A stretch of 64,000 nt of DNA from Brevundimonas viscosa (lineage in GTDB: Bacteria > Pseudomonadota > Alphaproteobacteria > Caulobacterales > Caulobacteraceae). Each line of letters opens with the position of its first letter. Position 1 is the first letter of the stretch. Positions 45,420 through 55,618 of the stretch are shown here, in pieces. Location: contig NZ_FOZV01000009.1 of assembly GCF_900116065.1 (NCBI RefSeq), positions 43,896 to 107,895 on the forward strand, in the 5' to 3' direction. Both the position numbers and the translations under genes were made by a program. Below the pieces are notes generated by a model that was not told the origin of the DNA, searched no databases, and saw only the letters and a list, made by a program, of their open reading frames with translations.

Positions 45420-45974
45420 TCAGGCGGCGAACAGGTCTTCGTCGAGACTACGACGCGCGCGGTTGAGGCTTCGCTTCGCCGATTGGTTAGCGGTCAACGC
45501 GCCGACGATGGCGGCGACGTTGTCCCGGCCGGCCGGACGGGCGGGCGCGGCCAGACCCTGGATGCGGTCGGCGAGGGCGGCCATGCGACGGGCGCGCTCC
45601 TCGTCCGCGGACGGACCGGGAACGGCGGCCGGACGGACCGCCGTCGCCGGCGGGGTCGGGGCGGCTGCGACGGGAGCCGCGGACGGAGCGACGACCGGCG
45701 CCGGAGCGCGGGCGATCAGGGTCTCCAGCTGGGCCTTGACCTCGCGCGCCTTGATGATGCGGTCGTGCAGCAGGTCGGTCTCCTGCCCCGAGGCCCGCAG
45801 CGACGCCAGGGCGGCCTCGGCCCGACCCGCGGCGGCGTTCAGCTCCGTCACCGCCGAGGCGAACGCCTGCTGACCAGCGCGCAGGGCGCCGAGCTTCTTC
45901 TCCAGACGGACGCCGTAGCCGAGCGCGGCGACCAGCAGCAGCATCAGCACGCCATCGAGGATCATTCCGGTCAT
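45420..45974 (-). CDS. DUF6468 membrane protein in flagellar operon
   Basis: A 184-residue protein with one N-terminal helix (ILDGVLMLLLVAALGYGVRL), a coiled-coil region (LRAGQQAFASAVTELNAAAG, DRIIKAREVKAQLETL), an Ala/Pro linker and a basic C-terminus. This matches the DUF6468 family, found beside fliM in alphaproteobacteria. It overlaps the fliM stop by one base. The exact role in motility is unknown. Confidence 0.7.
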   Translation of the reverse strand: MTGMILDGVLMLLLVAALGYGVRLEKKLGALRAGQQAFASAVTELNAAAGRAEAALASLRASGQETDLLHDRIIKAREVKAQLETLIARAPAPVVAPSAAPVAAAPTPPATAVRPAAVPGPSADEERARRMAALADRIQGLAAPARPAGRDNVAAIVGALTANQSAKRSLNRARRSLDEDLFAA

Positions 45975-47041
45975 CAGCGTCTTCCCTTCATCAGACTGGA
46001 GGCGGCCTCGACGTTCACCGGCGCCTCGACCCGGACAGCGATGTGCTGACCCTTGCGGCCCATGCGACCCACCGTCAGCGGGATGGCGCCGGCGCGGACC
46101 GAAACCTCGGAGTCCGGCGTGGCGTTGAGCATCAGGGTGTCGCCGACCTTGAGGTCGAGCACCCTGGAGAGCGGCAGCTGCTGCTCGTCGAGGACCGCGC
46201 GAACCTCCGTGCCGGTGGTCCAGAGTTCGGTGGCGAGGTGGCCTTCCCAGATGTTGTCGCGGCCGAACTTCTCGCCCATGAACTGCTGGAGCAGCATCTT
46301 CCGGATGGGTTCCAGGGTGGCGTAGGGCAGCAGCAGCTCGATGCGCCCGCCGCGATCCTCCATGTCGATGCGCAGCTTGACCAGGATGGCGGCGTTGGCG
46401 GGCCGGGCGATGGCGGCGAAGCGGGGATTGGTCTCCAGCCGATCGAGGTTGAAGTGCACCGGGGTCAGCGGCTCGAAGGCGGCGCGGGCGTCGTTGAGCA
46501 CGACCTCGATCATCCGCTGCACCAGCACCCGCTCGATGGTGGTGTAGGGCCGCCCCTCGATGCGCAGGGCGGCGGTGCCGCGCCGGCCGCCCAACAGCAC
46601 GTCGACGATGGAGTAGATCAGGTTGGAGTCGACCGTCAGGAGGCCGTAGTTGTCCAGTTCCTCGGCCCGGAACACCGCCAGGATGGCCGGTAGAGGGATG
46701 GAGTTCAGATAGTCGCCGAAGCGGATCGAGGAGATGTTGTCGAGGCTGACCTCGACGTTGTCCGAAGTGAAGTTGCGCAGGGAGGTCGTCATCAGCCGCA
46801 CGAGGCGGTCGAAGACGATCTCGAGCATCGGCAGGCGCTCATAGCTGACGAGCGCGGAGTTGATGATGGCGCGGATGCCCGAGCGTTCGGAGGCGTCGTC
46901 CTCGCCCAGATCGAAGCCGAGCAGGCTGTCGATCTCGTCCTGGTTCAGCACCCTCTCGCCCAGCGCGGGCCGCTCGTCCATCGGGGGCTCCAGCGGCTCG
47001 GCGAACGGATCGGCGGCGTCAGCGAAGGCGGCGTCGCTCAT
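45974..47041 (-). CDS. fliM: Flagellar motor switch protein FliM
   Basis: A 355-residue C-ring protein. LNQDEIDSLLGFD near residue 35 is the CheY-P binding N-terminal motif. It is followed by the CheC-like middle domain (LPMLEIVFDRLVRLMTTSLRN, NPRFAAIARPANAAILVKL) and a C-terminal SpoA domain (LPLSRVLDLKVGDTLML). It starts two bases after the fliL stop. Confidence 0.95.
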   Translation of the reverse strand: MSDAAFADAADPFAEPLEPPMDERPALGERVLNQDEIDSLLGFDLGEDDASERSGIRAIINSALVSYERLPMLEIVFDRLVRLMTTSLRNFTSDNVEVSLDNISSIRFGDYLNSIPLPAILAVFRAEELDNYGLLTVDSNLIYSIVDVLLGGRRGTAALRIEGRPYTTIERVLVQRMIEVVLNDARAAFEPLTPVHFNLDRLETNPRFAAIARPANAAILVKLRIDMEDRGGRIELLLPYATLEPIRKMLLQQFMGEKFGRDNIWEGHLATELWTTGTEVRAVLDEQQLPLSRVLDLKVGDTLMLNATPDSEVSVRAGAIPLTVGRMGRKGQHIAVRVEAPVNVEAASSLMKGRR

Positions 47042-47043
47042 CC

Positions 47044-47676
47044 CTACTGCACCAGCATTTCTTCGATCAGCACAGCGTCGACCTCGCCGGGGGCGGCGAT
47101 CAGGTTGACGCGACGCAGGATCTCGGCGCGCAGCTGGAAGCTGCCGGCCGAGCCGGCGAGGTCCTCGGGCCTGAGCTCGCGCAGGAAGCCCTGGAACATG
47201 TCCTGCATCCGCGGCATCTCGGCCTGCAGGTGCTCGGCGAGCGCGTAGTCATGCATCTCGAGCGTGAGCTTCAGCTTCAGGAAGGTCGGCCGTCCGTCAG
47301 CCGACTGGATGTTCACCACCATATCCGGCAGGGCGTAGAAGACCACGCCGTCCGGCCCCTCGGAGATCACCCCGAGCGAAGCGTCTGCTTCGCCGCCGCC
47401 GCCGCCGTGACCGCCTTTCTTCTCGGCCTTCTTCTCGTGGCCGCCCTTCTTCGGCGCGGCATGGTCGCCCGCCTCCGCCGACTTCGGCTGCATGAGCAGG
47501 AAGGCCGCGCCGCCGCCGCCGCCGAGCACCAGCAGGGCGGCGGGGATGACGATGAACAGCAGCGGCAGCTTCTTCTTCGCGGGCGCAGCCTCGCCCTCGC
47601 CGCCCTCGCCGTCCGCGACGGCGGGCAGATTGGCGTCGTCGCCCTTCCCGCCCTTCTTCTTGCCGAACTTCAGCAT
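47044..47676 (-). CDS. fliL: Flagellar basal body-associated protein FliL
   Basis: A 210-residue FliL with a basic cytoplasmic segment, one helix (LPLLFIVIPAALLVLGGGGG), a Lys/Gly/His-rich linker and a periplasmic domain (FYALPDMVVNIQSADGRPTF, RREL-like tail). FliL strengthens stator function. The likely start is ATG 47676 (MLKFGKKKGG); ATG 47706 in the same frame is possible. It heads the fliL-fliM-DUF6468-motE operon. Confidence 0.88.
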   Translation of the reverse strand: MLKFGKKKGGKGDDANLPAVADGEGGEGEAAPAKKKLPLLFIVIPAALLVLGGGGGAAFLLMQPKSAEAGDHAAPKKGGHEKKAEKKGGHGGGGGEADASLGVISEGPDGVVFYALPDMVVNIQSADGRPTFLKLKLTLEMHDYALAEHLQAEMPRMQDMFQGFLRELRPEDLAGSAGSFQLRAEILRRVNLIAAPGEVDAVLIEEMLVQ

Positions 47677-47721
47677 GCCGCGACGCCCCGAGAATCTCAG
47701 GGTCATTCCAGCCGGGTTTGG

Positions 47722-47736
47722 TTAACGACCCGTTTA
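47722..47736 (-). promoter_or_regulatory. Near-consensus CtrA binding site upstream of fliL
   Basis: TTAA at 47722-47725, seven bases (CGACCCG), then TTTA at 47733-47736: one mismatch from the CtrA full site TTAA-N7-TTAA. It lies directly before fliL. The fliL-fliM operon is a known CtrA target in Caulobacter. Confidence 0.6.
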
Positions 47737-47810
47737 GAACCGGCAAATCCTGCCGGGCGCCGGAGCCAGCTTCGCCGCTGGAATGCCCGCTGCGACTGGA
47801 TTCGGCCCCC

Positions 47811-47826
47811 TGGCACGGGGGTTGCG
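47811..47826 (+). promoter_or_regulatory. Sigma54 promoter of flgF operon
   Basis: TGGCACGGGGGTTGCG matches the sigma54 consensus TGGCAC-N5-TTGC with the GG and GC ten bases apart. Transcription should begin near 47837, after ATG 47829 but before the GTG at 47853, and therefore also fixes the start of flgF. Confidence 0.88.
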
Positions 47827-47852
47827 ACATGGACCGGCGAAAGGAGCCGCCC

Positions 47853-48590
47853 GTGGAAAACGCCGCCTACGCCGGACTGTCCCGCCAGATGACGCTGCGC
47901 CGCGAGCTCGACGTGGTGGCCAACAACATCGCCAATGCGGATACCACCGGGTTCAAGGTCGAACAGCTGCTGGTCGGCGCCGAGGTCGGCGAGCGGGCCC
48001 GCAACGCCTTCGTGCGGCCCGGCGTCAGCTTCGTGCTCGATAACGGCGTCGGTCGCGACTACGGCCAGGGCGCGCTGGAGCAGACCGGCCGGACCCTGGA
48101 CTTCGCCATCGAGGGCGAGGGCGCCTTCTTCAAGGTGCAGGACGGTGCGGGCGAAGCCTACACCCGGGACGGCGCCTTCACCCTCGACCCGGAGGGCCGG
48201 CTGACCACGCAAGCCGGACAGGCGGTGCTGGGCGACGCCGGCGAGATCATTCTCGACCGCACCCTGGGCGAGCCGCAGGTCGGCGCGGACGGCACGATCA
48301 GCCAGAACGGGCAGCCGGTCGGCCGCCTTTCGGTGGTGCGCTTCGCCACCCTGGGGGTGCTCGAGAAGGGCGGCGACGGCCTGTACCGCAACGCCTCCAA
48401 CGCCGCCGCCGTCGAGGCCAACGACGCCCGCATCCGGCAAGGCATGCTGGAAGGGTCCAACGTCAATCCGATCCTCGAGATCACCAACCTCATCGAGATC
48501 CAGCGCGCCTACGAGAGCGTGACGCGGATGATCGAGAACACCAACGACCTGTCGCGCCGCTCGGTCGAGCGGCTGGGCCGGGTTTCGTAA
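47853..48590 (+). CDS. flgF: Flagellar proximal rod protein FlgF
   Basis: A 245-residue rod protein with the N-terminal axial motif LDVVANNIANADTTGFK and the C-terminal EITNLIEIQRAYESVTRMIE. GTG 47853 has AAGGAG six bases upstream and lies downstream of the sigma54 start point; longer in-frame starts lie before it. It is the first gene of flgF-flgG-flgA-flgH. Confidence 0.95.
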   Translation: MENAAYAGLSRQMTLRRELDVVANNIANADTTGFKVEQLLVGAEVGERARNAFVRPGVSFVLDNGVGRDYGQGALEQTGRTLDFAIEGEGAFFKVQDGAGEAYTRDGAFTLDPEGRLTTQAGQAVLGDAGEIILDRTLGEPQVGADGTISQNGQPVGRLSVVRFATLGVLEKGGDGLYRNASNAAAVEANDARIRQGMLEGSNVNPILEITNLIEIQRAYESVTRMIENTNDLSRRSVERLGRVS

Positions 48591-48604
48591 GGGAGAGCTG
48601 AGAC

Positions 48605-49389
<785 letters not shown>

Positions 49390-49393
<4 letters not shown>

Positions 49394-49980
49394 GGGCTCT
49401 GATCCTCGGCGCGGCCGCCGCCCTGCTGGTCGCGGCTCCGGCGCTGGCCGGACCGGTGAGCCTGAAGGCCAATCCGGTCGACATCGACGGCGCGGTGACG
49501 CTGGGCGACGTCTTCGACGGCGCCGGCTCCGCCGCCGGCGTGGTGGTCGGCCGCCGCTCGGGCCCGTCGGTGGTGTTCGAGGCCGGCCAGCTGCAGGCCA
49601 TGGCCCGGCAGGCGGGGCTGGACTGGACCAATCCCAACGGCCTGCGCCGCGTGGTCGTGCGCCACGCCGCGGCCGCTCCGGCCGACGCCGGCTCGCCGAC
49701 GACCGCCGCCGCGCCGGTCGCGGCGTCGTTCGCCCCGGCCCCGCGTCGCAGCGCCTACGCCGACCGGATCATCAGCCGCAACGACATCGTCGAGGTGCTC
49801 TACGAGGCCGACGGCCTGCGCCTGACCATCTCGGGCCGGGCCGAGGGCGCCGCCGCCGAGGGCCAGCGGCTGGCCATCCGCAATCTGCAGTCCGGGCGAA
49901 TCTTCGACGCCGTCGCCGTCGCCCCCGGCCGGGCCGTCGCCGGTCCCGCCGCCCGCACCCACCAGTTCGCCGCCCGCTAG
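49390..49980 (+). CDS. flgA: Flagellar P-ring chaperone FlgA
   Basis: A 196-residue periplasmic protein with a signal peptide ending at APALAGP. It has LKANPVDIDGAVTLGDVFDG near the start and, after a Pro/Ala linker, the SAF-like end (IISRNDIVEVLYEADGLRLT, GRAEGAAAEGQRLAIRN). It assists P-ring assembly by FlgI, which is not in this window. Length is at the short end for the family. It starts at GTG 49390 within the flgG stop. Confidence 0.88.
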
Positions 49981-49994
49981 AGGGAAGAGTACCC

Positions 49995-50729
49995 ATGCGC
50001 ACCGCCCTGACCGTCGCCGCCGCCGCCTTGTCGCTGACCGCCTGCTCAACCGCCGTCGAGGCGGTGCGCGGGCCGGAACTGGCTCCGATCGGCTATCCCG
50101 CCGCCCTGGTGCCGACCAGCCAGACCTACCTCCCCTCCCCCGAGCAACAGCGCGCCGATCGCGCCGCCAGCGCCAACAGCCTGTGGCGCGTCGGGGCCCG
50201 GACCTTCTTCGGCGACCAGCGCGCCCGGCACGTCGGCGACATCCTGACCGTCGACATCAACATCGACGACCGCGCCCAGACCCAGAACTCGACCCAGCGC
50301 AGCCGCTCCAACGACATCTCCGGGGGCGTCACCAACCTGTTCGGCCTCGAGACCAGCCTCGGCCGCGCCTTCCCGGGCGGCTTCGACGCCGGCAACATGA
50401 TCGGCATGGAGGGCGAGTCCAACGCGAGCGGCTCCGGCACGGTGAACCGCTCCGAACGGGTCAATCTGACCATCGCCGCCGTCGTCACCGACGTGCTGGC
50501 CAACGGCAACCTGGTGATCCAGGGTCGGCAGGAAGTGCGCACCAACCGCGAGGTGCGCGAACTGACGGTGGCCGGCATCGTCCGGCCCGAGGACATCTCC
50601 TCCGCCAACACCATCCGCCACACCCAGATCGCCGAGGCGCGGATCAGTTACGGCGGCCGCGGCGACATCAGCCGGGTGCAGGCGACGCCGGCGGCCCAGT
50701 CCCTGGTGGAGCGCTTCAGCCCCTTCTAG
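49995..50729 (+). CDS. flgH: Flagellar L-ring lipoprotein FlgH
   Basis: A 244-residue outer membrane lipoprotein. The lipobox is SLTACST. The core has LWRVGARTFFGDQRARHVGDILTV, then LVIQGRQEVRTNREVRELTVAG and IRHTQIAEARISYGGRG, all typical of FlgH. It forms the L-ring bushing of the rod. AGAGGGAAGAGTACCC precedes the ATG. Confidence 0.95.
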   Translation: MRTALTVAAAALSLTACSTAVEAVRGPELAPIGYPAALVPTSQTYLPSPEQQRADRAASANSLWRVGARTFFGDQRARHVGDILTVDINIDDRAQTQNSTQRSRSNDISGGVTNLFGLETSLGRAFPGGFDAGNMIGMEGESNASGSGTVNRSERVNLTIAAVVTDVLANGNLVIQGRQEVRTNREVRELTVAGIVRPEDISSANTIRHTQIAEARISYGGRGDISRVQATPAAQSLVERFSPF

Positions 50730-50851
50730 GGGCGGCGTAGGGGCTCGCGATAAATCGGCAACAGATCAAGGCGCGGTTGGAATTCGCCGAAGCGGGGCCG
50801 TGAACCCTTGCGGAAGAGCAGCGTTTGCCGGGTCAGACGCGAGTACTCTTC

Positions 50852-51322
50852 ATGTTCCGGTTCGCCATCCCCGCCGTCGCCGCCCTAGGGCTGATCGCCG
50901 CCGCCGCCCAGTCGGGCGCGACGAACTCCGCGTCGCCGCCGGCCGCTGACGGCATGGGCTGGCATCTGAGCCATGAGGGGTCGATGGCCAAGCTCGCCTA
51001 CGGCCTGCCCAATTCGGATCAACTTGCGCTGATGATGACCTGCGAGCCGGGGCGTCCGACCGCGACCGTCTACGGCGACGTCCAGCCCGACAGTCCGCGC
51101 CTCGTTCATGCGTCGAGCGGACCCGCGGAAATCGATCCGCTGGGCGGCGGCCTGCTCGACGAGACCCGCATTCCGACCGCCGATCCGGTCCTTCGACGAC
51201 TGGTCCGGACTGGAACATTGGCGGTCGACGGCGACGGGGGTAGGTTCGAGCTGACCGCCACCTCGAAGGAGCGCCGGCTGATCGGCGAGTTCTTCGCCTG
51301 GTGCGGCGGAAACCAGGCCTGA
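50852..51322 (+). CDS. Secreted hypothetical protein, tandem paralog 1
   Basis: A 156-residue exported protein with signal peptide FRFAIPAVAALGLIAAAAQS. The mature domain has WHLSHEGSMAKLAYGLPNSD, LALMMTCEPG and a C-terminal FFAWCGG. Two further copies of the same domain follow, with the paired Cys (C-x-PG and the terminal C-G) conserved, which suggests a disulfide. ATG 50852 is preferred over TTG 50825. No known family was recognised. Confidence 0.65.
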   Translation: MFRFAIPAVAALGLIAAAAQSGATNSASPPAADGMGWHLSHEGSMAKLAYGLPNSDQLALMMTCEPGRPTATVYGDVQPDSPRLVHASSGPAEIDPLGGGLLDETRIPTADPVLRRLVRTGTLAVDGDGGRFELTATSKERRLIGEFFAWCGGNQA

Positions 51323-51354
51323 CTCCTTCGCGGGCAGGCGACAGGGGCTGGACC

Positions 51355-51801
51355 ATGATCGACCTGCTCGCCGCCGGGGCGCTGATGTTGTCGGCCGGAC
51401 AGACACGCGCCGAAACACCGCCGGACGCCGGCTGGACGTGGACGCTCTACGCCGAGGAGTCGCCGATCGTCCTGGCCGATGAAGTGCCCGACACGGCGCA
51501 CCTCCGCGCCACGCTCGAGTGCGAGCCCGGTCAGAGCGTCGCTCACCTGACGCTGTACGGCGGCGAGGACGGCGGCGGCATGGCCCGCGTCACGGCTGGC
51601 GACGCCACAGCCGTGGCCGAAGCCAGCGCCGCCAGGGCCGGCGGCCTGAGGCTCGCCCTGCGCACGGATCATCCGGTGTTTGCGGCCTTCGGGGTGGACG
51701 GGCAGCTGACCGTGACGGCGGGGGAGCGTCGACGGATCGTCGAGGTGGCGCCGGCGCATCTTGCCAAGCTGCGCCGGTTCGCAGAACTCTGCTCCGGCTG
51801 A
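51355..51801 (+). CDS. Secreted hypothetical protein, tandem paralog 2
   Basis: A 148-residue relative of its two neighbours. It has a weak signal-like start (IDLLAAGALMLSAGQTRA), then WTWTLYAEESPIVLADEVPD, LRATLECEPGQSVAH, and ends FAELCSG. The Cys pair is kept and the overall domain length is the same. The signal is less typical than in the other two copies, and the N-terminal His/Glu block has diverged most. Confidence 0.6.
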   Translation: MIDLLAAGALMLSAGQTRAETPPDAGWTWTLYAEESPIVLADEVPDTAHLRATLECEPGQSVAHLTLYGGEDGGGMARVTAGDATAVAEASAARAGGLRLALRTDHPVFAAFGVDGQLTVTAGERRRIVEVAPAHLAKLRRFAELCSG

Positions 51802-51814
51802 ACCGGAGACCCGG

Positions 51815-52315
51815 ATGCGCATCCGCGCCCCACTGTCGGTGCTGATCGGGACGGCGGCGCTCGCCGCCTGCGCCGGCACGCCGCCCTCCGTCGACCGCGC
51901 GCCGCCGCAACCGCCGCCGGCCCCGACAGAGGGTTACGACTGGATTCTCCACGAGGAAGCCGGCGAGGCCCGACTGGCCTACGGCGCGCCCGAGAGCGAC
52001 GACCTTCGCATCGCGCTTGACTGCCGCCCCGGCGAAGGGCGCCTTGAGGTGGTCGCCCTCGCAGCGGCCGACGCGGAGCCCGTGATCCAGCTGGAGTCCG
52101 GCGGACAGGCAGGGACGTTCGCGGCCTCCGGGGAAACCGATCTGATCCACGACGGCCTGATTCTCAGCGCCACCGCCCGGACGAACGAGCCCGTTTTCCG
52201 ACAGTTCCGACACCTCGCCTGGCTGGCGCGATGGCACGACGGGGAACGCGAGGTCTATGTTCCACACGCCGGGTCGGCGGGCCGGATCGAACGCTTCTTC
52301 GCCTTCTGCGGTTGA
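51815..52315 (+). CDS. Hypothetical lipoprotein, tandem paralog 3
   Basis: A 166-residue lipoprotein with LIGTAALAACAG as lipobox, then a Pro-rich linker and the shared domain: YDWILHEEAGEARLAYGAPE, LRIALDCRPGEG, ending in FFAFCG. GGAGACCCGG precedes ATG 51815. It is membrane-anchored, whereas copy 1 is soluble, which suggests the family has split in location. Confidence 0.65.
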   Translation: MRIRAPLSVLIGTAALAACAGTPPSVDRAPPQPPPAPTEGYDWILHEEAGEARLAYGAPESDDLRIALDCRPGEGRLEVVALAAADAEPVIQLESGGQAGTFAASGETDLIHDGLILSATARTNEPVFRQFRHLAWLARWHDGEREVYVPHAGSAGRIERFFAFCG

Positions 52316-52364
52316 CGCCCCGCCTCCCGTCCGGTGCAGTTGCGCCCTTCCGGAGGGGGACTCG

Positions 52365-54167
52365 ATGAAAGCCATACTCGCCGCGGGCGCCGCCGCCCTG
52401 CTTCTCGCCGCCGGTCCGGCCATGGCGCAGACCGATCCGCGCCCGGCCGGCACGGTGCGCCAAGCCGCCGATCCGGCGCTCGCATCCGTCCTCGCCGACT
52501 ACGAGGCCTGGCTGCGCAGCGTGGATCCCGTCACGGCCGGGATGGAGGGCGACGCGGACGCCAAGCGGCGCCTCCCGGACGTCTCCCGGGCTTTCGAGGC
52601 GGCGCAGGAGCCGGTGCTGAGCGGCTTGGCCGCGCGCCTTGCGCAGGTCGATCCCGCGCGACTGTCCGAAGACGACCGCCTGAACCACGCCTTCCTCAGC
52701 TACGTGCTTCGACGGGCGCTGGACCGCATTCCGCTGGACACCGGCCGCATCGACGCCTTCAGCTCCGAGGGCGGACCGGGCCAGACCGCGGGCTATCTGG
52801 CCAGCGTGACGCGCATCGCCGGCCGGGCCGACGCCGAGGCGTGGATCGCCCGCCTCGAGGCCCTGCCGCGCTTCTACGAGGATCAGCTGGCCAGCGCCCG
52901 GCGCGGGCTGGAGACCGGCCTGATCCAGCCCCGGCCCACGGTCGAGAACGCCCTGACCCTCATCGAGCCGGAGGCGGCCCTGACCGCCGAAACCGACCCG
53001 CTGCTGCGGCCGTTCGAGACCCTTCCCGCCTCCATCCCCCCCGCCGAGCAGGCCGCGCTGCGCGCCCGCGCCGCCCGCGCAGTGGCGGAGGGGATCATGC
53101 CGGCCCGGCGCGAATGGGCGCGCTTCCTGCGCGAGGACTACCTGCCGCGGGCGCCCGGGACGCTCGGCCTCGTGCACCGGCCGGGCGGGCGCGAGCTCTA
53201 CGCCTTCCTGGTGCGCGGCTACACCACCACCGACATGACCCCGGACGAGGTTCACCAGCTGGGGCTCCAGGAAGTCGCCCGCATCCGCGCCCGCATGGAG
53301 ACCGAGATGCGCGCCGCGGGCTGGACCGGCGATTTCGCCGGCTTCCTCGCCTTCCTGCGCAGCGATCCCCGGTTCTACGCGCCGACCCGCGAGGATCTGC
53401 TGGAGAAGGCCTCGGAGATGGCCAAGCGGGCCGACGACGGCCTGCCGGCCCTGTTCGGAACCTTGCCGCGCACCCCTTACGGCGTTCGGCCGGTCCCCCG
53501 GGAGATCGAGGCCAACTACACCACGGGCCGCTACTTCCCCGGCTCGATGGAGAACGGGGTGGCCGGCGGCTACATGGTCAACACCTCCGCGCTCGACCAG
53601 CGACCGCTCTACGAACTCCCGGCCCTGACCCTTCACGAGGCCGTGCCGGGCCATCACCTGCAGATCGCGCTGCAGCAGGAGGCCGAGGCCGGCCCCTACT
53701 TCCGGCGCAGCGTCGACGTCACCGCCTTCACCGAGGGCTGGGGCCTGTACGCCGAATTCCTCGGCGAGGAGATGGACTTCTACCGCACGCCGTACGAACG
53801 CTTCGGCCGGCTGAGCTACGAGATGTGGCGCGCCTGCCGGCTGGTCGCCGACACCGGCATCCACTGGCTGGGCTGGGACATCGAACAGGCCCGCGCCTGC
53901 TTCCGCGACAACTCGGCGCTGGCCCCGCTGAACATCGAGACCGAGCTGCAGCGCTACATCGGCTGGCCCGGCCAGGCCACGGCCTACAAGATCGGCGAGA
54001 TCCGCCTGCGCGAGATCCGCGCCCGGGCCGAACGCGAGCTGGGCGACCGTTTCGACGTGCGCCGCTTCCACGACGCCCTGCTCGTCGACGGGCCCCTGCC
54101 GCTGGGCCTGCTGGATGCGCGGATGGACCGCTGGATCACCGGGGAGAAGGCGCGGCGGGCGGACTGA
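52365..54167 (+). CDS. DUF885 family secreted peptidase-like protein
   Basis: A 600-residue exported protein with signal peptide ending at PAMAQ. The DUF885 domain has the zinc-type motif TLHEAVPGHHLQIALQQE near residue 425, TEGWGLYAEFLGEEM, a late GWPGQATAYKIGEIRLREI, and MVNTSALDQRPLYELPALT. Relatives are proposed metallocarboxypeptidases; activity is inferred. GGAGGGGGA precedes ATG 52365. Confidence 0.85.
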   Translation: MKAILAAGAAALLLAAGPAMAQTDPRPAGTVRQAADPALASVLADYEAWLRSVDPVTAGMEGDADAKRRLPDVSRAFEAAQEPVLSGLAARLAQVDPARLSEDDRLNHAFLSYVLRRALDRIPLDTGRIDAFSSEGGPGQTAGYLASVTRIAGRADAEAWIARLEALPRFYEDQLASARRGLETGLIQPRPTVENALTLIEPEAALTAETDPLLRPFETLPASIPPAEQAALRARAARAVAEGIMPARREWARFLREDYLPRAPGTLGLVHRPGGRELYAFLVRGYTTTDMTPDEVHQLGLQEVARIRARMETEMRAAGWTGDFAGFLAFLRSDPRFYAPTREDLLEKASEMAKRADDGLPALFGTLPRTPYGVRPVPREIEANYTTGRYFPGSMENGVAGGYMVNTSALDQRPLYELPALTLHEAVPGHHLQIALQQEAEAGPYFRRSVDVTAFTEGWGLYAEFLGEEMDFYRTPYERFGRLSYEMWRACRLVADTGIHWLGWDIEQARACFRDNSALAPLNIETELQRYIGWPGQATAYKIGEIRLREIRARAERELGDRFDVRRFHDALLVDGPLPLGLLDARMDRWITGEKARRAD

Positions 54168-54170
54168 CCC

Positions 54171-54515
54171 TCAGGCGAGGCCGAGCGCCGCCCGCTGCGT
54201 CTTCGGCAGCTTCGCCGCGATGAGTCCATGCGCGATCGTCAGGTGTTCCGCCAGCTCGTCGTCCGGCCAGTCGGCCGGGTCCTCGAGGTGCACCCACTTC
54301 GCCCGCGCCAGATAGGGCGCCGGGCGCGCCCGGCCATCCTCCGTCAGCACCTCGAAGGCGATGTCCGAGACCTTGAACGACAGCCCGCCCAGGCCGCCGA
54401 CGATGGCGAACATCCTGCCGCCGACCTTGTAGGCGTCGTGATCGTCGCCGAACGGGTGGTCCAGCGTCGCGCCCGGCAGCGCCAGGCAGACCTTGCCGAC
54501 CCCCGCCCGGTCCAT
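54171..54515 (-). CDS. MmcQ/YjbR family protein
   Basis: A 114-residue protein of the YjbR fold: CLALPGATLDHPFGDDHDAYKVGGRMFAIV, then LSFKVSD, ending in SYxLV-type positions (HLTIAHGLIAAKLPKTQR). The fold is often called DNA-binding, but the role is not established. It starts three bases before the msrA stop region on the same strand, so the two are likely cotranscribed. Confidence 0.75.
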   Translation of the reverse strand: MDRAGVGKVCLALPGATLDHPFGDDHDAYKVGGRMFAIVGGLGGLSFKVSDIAFEVLTEDGRARPAPYLARAKWVHLEDPADWPDDELAEHLTIAHGLIAAKLPKTQRAALGLA

Positions 54516-54517
54516 GC

Positions 54518-55180
<663 letters not shown>

Positions 55181-55312
55181 GGGTCACTCCGGGCGGATCG
55201 CTCGCCGCCGATATGGGGCTTCAGGCGGCGCTTGCCGAGGGGGGCCGACTGTTCTAATCAGCGCCCCTCCCGCCGGTCCACTCCCGGCGGGCCTTCCGCC
55301 GCGGGTGGATAC

Positions 55313-55402
55313 GGACAGGTGGCCGAGTGGTTGAAGGCGCACGCCTGGAACGCGTGTATAGGTGAAAGCCTATCGAGGGTTCGAATCCCTCTCTGTCCGC
55401 CA
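55313..55402 (+). tRNA. tRNA-Ser (GGA), probable island insertion site
   Basis: A class II tRNA. Acceptor GGACAGG pairs with TCTGTCC, discriminator G, CCA at 55400-55402. The anticodon stem is CACGC/GCGTG with loop CTGGAAC (anticodon GGA). The variable arm is TATAGGTGAAAGCCTAT and the T-arm GGGTTCGAATCCC. The DNA directly downstream is AT-rich and accessory. Confidence 0.94.
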
Positions 55403-55618
55403 CCGCGTCCCGTTTTTTCCTGTTTTTTTCGCCGCTTACGTGACATCCCCACCCCGCGCCCTAATTTGCGCCCTAGAGGGACTATCCACAGAATGGATTC
55501 GAGGCAGCGCTAGACCTGACCGTGGTGACTACGACCGGAACTGACGCAGGCTGCGGGTAGGTTGCGGCCATTCGCAATTTGAAGTTGGATCGGTTCGGGG
55601 AATGGGCACGAGGGCATC

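Noticed and set aside
55403..55618. A gene between tRNA-Ser and the two-gene module
   Set aside because: The 216-bp gap has T-runs after the tRNA and only short frames without a ribosome site.
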